A DNA stretch of 64,000 nucleotides from Salinivirgaceae bacterium (GTDB lineage Bacteria > Bacteroidota > Bacteroidia > Bacteroidales > SZUA-534). The notes beneath the pieces were generated by a model. That model was given only the letters and a program-made list of their open reading frames with translations, was not told where the DNA came from and did not search any database. This document shows, one piece after another, positions 60,577 through 64,000 of the stretch; position 1 is the first letter of the stretch; each line of letters opens with the position of its first letter. Both the position numbers and the translations under genes were made by a program. Location of the stretch: assembly GCA_017557785.1 (NCBI GenBank), contig JAFYYA010000112.1, forward strand, positions 1-64,000. Reading direction: 5' to 3'.

Positions 60577-61941
60577 TTAAACAATCTTCTCAAGTTTTGC
60601 AACGTTGCGGTCGATTTCGTCCTGCGGAAGCTCATAGTTGGTAAGATCGCCGGCCAGATACTGGTCGTAAGCGGTCATATCAATCAAGCCGTGGCCCGAA
60701 AGGTTGAACAAGATGGTCTTCTGCTTGCCTTCCTCCTTGCATTTGTTGGCCTCGCGGATGGTAGCTGCAATGGCGTGAGCCGACTCCGGTGCAGGAATAA
60801 TACCTTCAACCTGAGCAAACAATGTTGCTGCCTGGAACGACTCGAGCTGCGGAATATCGACACCTTTCATATAACCATCTTTAATCAACTGACTAACAAT
60901 GGTTCCTGCGCCGTGATAACGCAAACCACCTGCGTGGATGTGAGCCGGTGCAAAGTCGTGACCCAAAGTGAACATCGGCAACAGCGGGGTGTAACCTGCC
61001 TCGTCGCCGAAATCGTATTGGAACACACCGCGCGTCAGTTTCGGGCACGACGATGGCTCTGCGGCCAAGAAGACCGTCTTTTTGCCATCGACAAGGTTGT
61101 GGCGCATAAACGGGAACGAAATTCCACCAAAGTTCGAACCGCCACCAAAGCAACCGATCACCATATCGGGATACTCGCCGGCCATAGCCATCTGCTTCTC
61201 GGCCTCAAGGCCGATAACCGTCTGATGCAGAGTAACGTGGTTCAGCACGCTACCGAGCACATATTTGCAATTCGGTGTCTGCATTGCCAATTCAACAGCT
61301 TCCGAAATAGCTGTTCCAAGGCTTCCTTGATAGGTCGGGTTGGCGGTCAGGATGTTCTTTCCTGCGCGTGTGCCCATCGAAGGCGACGCAATCACCTGAG
61401 CGCCATAGGTTTGCATAATCAAACGACGATAAGGTTTCTGGTTGTAGCTAACCTTCACCATAAACACTGCCAAATCAAGTCCGAAGACTTTGGCTGCATA
61501 CGACAGAGCCGCGCCCCATTGACCTGCGCCAGTCTCGGTGGTGATGTTGGTCACGCCCTCCTTTTTGCAGTAGTAAGCCTGCGCCAGAGCCGAATTCAGT
61601 TTGTGCGAACCCACGGGGCTGACACTCTCGTTCTTGAAGTAGATGTGCGCGGGTGTGTCGAGCGCTTTCTCAAGACCATAGGCGCGCACCAGCGGTGTCG
61701 AGCGGTAGTTTTTGTACTGATTGCGAACCTCTTCAGGAATGTCAATCCAGCGGTCGGTGGTGTTCAGCTCCTGCTCCGAGCAGGCGCGGTTGAATAGTCC
61801 CGACATCTCGTCAACCGTAAGCGGCTTGCGAGTCTGCGGGTTGAGCATCGGCAGTGGCTTGTTTTTCATATCAGCCACAATGTTGTACCATTGAGTTGGT
61901 ATCTCGTTCTCCGTCAGGAAGAACCTCTTTTGTTTTTCCAT
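60577..61941 (-). CDS. trpB2: Tryptophan synthase beta-like subunit, TrpB2 type
   Basis: The 454-residue protein is a PLP enzyme making tryptophan from indole and serine. The PLP lysine is Lys114 in GSHKLNSALA, and the phosphate loop is GGGSNFGG. Its length and the N-terminal extension (FLTENEIPTQWYNIVADMKNKPLPMLNPQT) are those of the longer TrpB2 form, which is not built to bind TrpA. It stands alone with no other trp gene in the window. Upstream lies a Trp-codon leader peptide and terminator, so expression should rise when charged tRNA-Trp is scarce. This supports a real role in tryptophan supply. Confidence 0.92.
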   Translation of the reverse strand: MEKQKRFFLTENEIPTQWYNIVADMKNKPLPMLNPQTRKPLTVDEMSGLFNRACSEQELNTTDRWIDIPEEVRNQYKNYRSTPLVRAYGLEKALDTPAHIYFKNESVSPVGSHKLNSALAQAYYCKKEGVTNITTETGAGQWGAALSYAAKVFGLDLAVFMVKVSYNQKPYRRLIMQTYGAQVIASPSMGTRAGKNILTANPTYQGSLGTAISEAVELAMQTPNCKYVLGSVLNHVTLHQTVIGLEAEKQMAMAGEYPDMVIGCFGGGSNFGGISFPFMRHNLVDGKKTVFLAAEPSSCPKLTRGVFQYDFGDEAGYTPLLPMFTLGHDFAPAHIHAGGLRYHGAGTIVSQLIKDGYMKGVDIPQLESFQAATLFAQVEGIIPAPESAHAIAATIREANKCKEEGKQKTILFNLSGHGLIDMTAYDQYLAGDLTNYELPQDEIDRNVAKLEKIV

Positions 61942-61986
61942 TTTTTGATAGTTTTTAATTGATGTTTAATGTTCTGTCTGTAAATT

Positions 61987-62020
61987 AAAAAAGCCCGCAA
62001 GTGGAAGTGCTTACGGGCTT
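61987..62020 (-). terminator. Attenuator terminator in the trpB2 leader
   Basis: On the minus strand AAGCCCG (62014-62020) and CGGGCTT (61991-61997) pair, followed by a T-run. It lies between the leader peptide and trpB2. TCCACTT (minus, 61999-62005) within the loop side is complementary to AAGTGGA at 62051-62057, overlapping the end of the leader peptide, giving an alternative fold that would prevent this terminator. Confidence 0.85.
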
Positions 62021-62055
62021 AAATCTTACAACAAACCGACGGGCTAATCCTCCAC

Positions 62056-62109
62056 TTAAATTTCGGACTGGCGCCACCACCACTGTTTGCTGTTCAAATT
62101 GTTTACCAT
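62056..62109 (-). CDS. trpL: trp leader peptide with three consecutive Trp codons
   Basis: A 17-codon reading frame on the minus strand encodes MVNNLNSKQWWWRQSEI and stops at 62056. It is about 35 bases before the attenuator stem and 115 bases before the trpB2 start. Three adjacent TGG codons in so short a frame are the hallmark of ribosome-mediated attenuation: with enough tryptophan the ribosome reaches the stop and the terminator forms, while stalling at the Trp codons favours the alternative pairing. The gene name is by function, not by homology to the E. coli leader. Confidence 0.85.
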   Translation of the reverse strand: MVNNLNSKQWWWRQSEI

Positions 62110-62218
62110 TTTGTTTTTATTAACGCAACGAAATAAATGCTTTTTAGCGAAAGTGCAAAACGTTTTTTCTATCGATACGAGATTTGCGCAAGCACTATTT
62201 GCTGTTTCAATCAACCTA

Positions 62219-63100
62219 TTATTCGTAAATCTTATGCTGTCCTGCTAACAGCGTGTTTTTCAACAGACTGATGATTGTCATTGGGCCGACACCGCCTGGA
62301 ACTGGCGTAATGTAACTGCAAAGTGGCGCAACCTCGTCGAACTTGACATCGCCTTTAAGTTTGAAGCCCGATTTGGTCTCGGTCGAAGGCAGACGGTGAA
62401 TGCCAACGTCGATAACAACGGCGCCCGGCTTAATCATATCGGCAGTCACGAATTCGGGCTTGCCAATTGCAACTATCAGAATATCAGCGCGGCGGCAAAT
62501 TTCTTTTAGATTTTTTGAGCGGCTGTGGCAAATGGTTACGGTGGCGTTGCCTGGGTTCGATTTGCGCGACATCAGCAGACTGATTGGCGTACCGACAATG
62601 TTGCTACGGCCCAGAACAACGCACTCTTTCCCCTCTGTTTCAATATTATAGCGTGCTAACAACTCCATAATTCCCGCAGGCGTTGCGGGCAGGAAAGCAG
62701 GCAGACTCATCGCCATACGGCCAGTGTTGATTGGGTGGAAACCATCAACATCTTTGCGGTAGTCGATAGCCTCAATAACTTTATTCTCGCTAATATGCTT
62801 TGGCAAAGGAAGTTGCACAATCAAGCCATCGACATTCGGGTCGGCATTGATTTCGGCAATTTTAGCAAGCAGTTCGGCCTCGGTTATGTCGGCAGGGAAG
62901 CGCACATCAGTGGATTCAAAACCCACAGCGTGGCAAGTCTTGATTTTGCTGTTCACGTAAGTGGTGCTGGCACCGTCGTCGCCAACCTGAATCACTGCCA
63001 GATTGGGGCGTTTCTGCCCGTTTTTCACCATCTCTTCAACCTGCTGAAGAATTTCAGCCTGCATTTGCTGGTTTATTGCCTTTCCGTCAATTAGTTGCAT
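62219..63100 (-). CDS. folD: Bifunctional methylenetetrahydrofolate dehydrogenase/cyclohydrolase
   Basis: The 293-residue protein interconverts 5,10-methylene-, methenyl- and 10-formyl-tetrahydrofolate with NADP. The catalytic YVNSK motif places Tyr48 and Lys52. [17 protein letters not shown] is the nucleotide-binding loop and [11 protein letters not shown] the C-terminal signature. It is complete and appears to stand as a single gene, with repeat-rich intergenic DNA upstream. Confidence 0.96.
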   Translation of the reverse strand: MQLIDGKAINQQMQAEILQQVEEMVKNGQKRPNLAVIQVGDDGASTTYVNSKIKTCHAVGFESTDVRFPADITEAELLAKIAEINADPNVDGLIVQLPLPKHISENKVIEAIDYRKDVDGFHPINTGRMAMSLPAFLPATPAGIMELLARYNIETEGKECVVLGRSNIVGTPISLLMSRKSNPGNATVTICHSRSKNLKEICRRADILIVAIGKPEFVTADMIKPGAVVIDVGIHRLPSTETKSGFKLKGDVKFDEVAPLCSYITPVPGGVGPMTIISLLKNTLLAGQHKIYE

Positions 63101-63269
63101 ATCGTTTTGAGTTTTAAGTTCTAAGTTATCGAAGTTTTAAGTTCTAAGTTATCGAAGTTATAAGTTTAAAAGTTGAGAAGTTAAGACGCTTCGCTGTTTA
63201 GAAGTTTAAAGCTTAACAGGTTGAACAAGTTGAAAATTCCTAACTCCTAATTTCTAACTCCTAAATAAA
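63101..63269. repeat. AT-rich intergenic tract of degenerate short repeats
   Basis: The tract holds repeated aagttctaagttatcgaagtt-like units (63113-63165), then gtttaaaag and cctaa(c)tcctaa-like units. Bases 63187-63201 are the inverse of 677-691. It separates folD from ffh; no gene is visible. Confidence 0.65.
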
Positions 63270-64000
63270 TCACATTCTTCCTCTCATATTTTTCATCTGG
63301 CTCATCATCTGCGCCATCCGCTTTGCGCCGTTGCCGCCGCTCACCATTTTCATCATCTTGCTGGTGTCTTCAAACTGCTTCATCAGGCGGTTAACCTCCT
63401 GAATCGAAGTGCCGCTGCCCGCTGCTATGCGCTTGCGGCGGCTGCCGTTGATAATGGCGGGGGTTTCGCGCTCGGCGGGTGTCATTGAACCGATTATCGC
63501 CTCAATGCCCTTGAAGGCGTTGTCGTCGATATCCATATCCTTCACGGCCTTGCCGATTCCAGGAATCATCGACGCAAGGTCTTTCAGATTGCCCATCTTC
63601 TTCACCTGATTGATTTGCGACAGGAAGTCGTTGAAATTGAAGGTGTTCTTGGCGATTTTTTTCTGAATGGCGCGGGCTTCTTCGGCATCGAACTGTTCCT
63701 GAGCGCGCTCAACCAACGAGACAATATCGCCCATACCCAAAATGCGGTCGGCCATACGGTCGGGGTGGAACACGTCGAGCGCGTCCATCTTCTCGCCCAT
63801 TCCAACAAACTTGATAGGCTTGTTCACCACCGAGCGAATCGAGAGCGCCGCACCGCCGCGGGTGTCGCCGTCGAGTTTGGTCAGAACAACGCCATCGAAA
63901 TCGAGTCTGTCGTTGAACTCTTTGGCTGTGTTCACCGCATCCTGACCTGTCATCGAATCGACCACAAACAAGGTCTCGTGCGGCGTGACAGCCTTTTTAA
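63270..64000 (-). CDS. ffh: Signal recognition particle protein Ffh (5' part outside window)
   Basis: The visible 243 C-terminal residues run to the window edge; the frame stays open ([23 protein letters not shown]). G-domain parts [24 protein letters not shown] and [28 protein letters not shown] are followed by the methionine-rich M domain ([26 protein letters not shown], then many Met to GRM). Ffh binds signal peptides and SRP RNA to target membrane proteins. The apparent internal ATG at 63971 is not the start. Confidence 0.95.
   Translation of the reverse strand, partial: KKAVTPHETLFVVDSMTGQDAVNTAKEFNDRLDFDGVVLTKLDGDTRGGAALSIRSVVNKPIKFVGMGEKMDALDVFHPDRMADRILGMGDIVSLVERAQEQFDAEEARAIQKKIAKNTFNFNDFLSQINQVKKMGNLKDLASMIPGIGKAVKDMDIDDNAFKGIEAIIGSMTPAERETPAIINGSRRKRIAAGSGTSIQEVNRLMKQFEDTSKMMKMVSGGNGAKRMAQMMSQMKNMRGRM

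Overview
The window looks like a chromosomal segment of a Bacteroidota bacterium, most likely order Bacteroidales from a plant-fibre-degrading gut or rumen setting. The reasons are: Bacteroidota-type promoter boxes (TAnnTTTG, several with an upstream TTTG at 19-20 bases), no clear Shine-Dalgarno sites, many lipoproteins, a lone TrpB2-type tryptophan synthase, a RhuM protein, and CE1-type esterases beside a GH43 glycosidase. No rRNA, tRNA, CRISPR array, transposase or integrase was recognised. Both ends cut genes: a GH43 enzyme on the left and ffh on the right.

Layout. 0-8.4 kb: minus-strand polysaccharide-related genes (GH43, two secreted esterases, two tandem paralogous lipoproteins), interrupted by a translationally coupled three-gene unit with a DUF3990 ADP-ribosyltransferase-like protein (2.2-3.1 kb) and a four-repeat membrane protein. 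8.6-24 kb: mostly housekeeping genes on the plus strand: parE-parC, a self-regulated TetR/nitroreductase pair, aroK-ispD, recR, a DUF2520 protein, kdsC and a pyridoxal kinase-like gene. 24.4-26.8 kb: an operon of a sodium:solute symporter, an ECF sigma factor and a short anti-sigma-like membrane protein.

26.9-48.9 kb is an accessory island of about 20 genes, nearly all on the minus strand and mostly unrecognised (SF0329-like, DUF6578-like, LRR_5 proteins, a DnaB-like protein with a broken Walker A, a Type IIG-like restriction-methylation enzyme, RhuM, an AAA ATPase with two unknown partners). Its hallmark is a same-orientation hairpin repeat of about 70 bp, nine copies, usually just upstream of a start codon. 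The stem varies in sequence but keeps its pairing. A separate, strongly folded leader RNA of about 200 bases precedes the restriction-methylation gene.

49-54.8 kb: a four-gene partner-switching operon (STAS-kinase fusion, SpoIIE phosphatase with sensor and anti-sigma ATPase domain, SLC13 transporter with RCK domains, STAS protein). 55-64 kb: DUF4419 protein, SIMPL protein, flavodoxin lipoprotein, then glmM-ruvX-def, trpB2, folD and ffh. trpB2 is preceded by a clear trp attenuator: a 17-residue leader peptide with three consecutive Trp codons and a downstream intrinsic terminator.

The strongest candidates for something undescribed are the covarying hairpin repeat array, the folded leader RNA at 42.9-43.1 kb, the trpB2 attenuator, and the coupled DUF3791-DUF3990 unit. 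All functional names come from motif recognition by eye; no database search was run.
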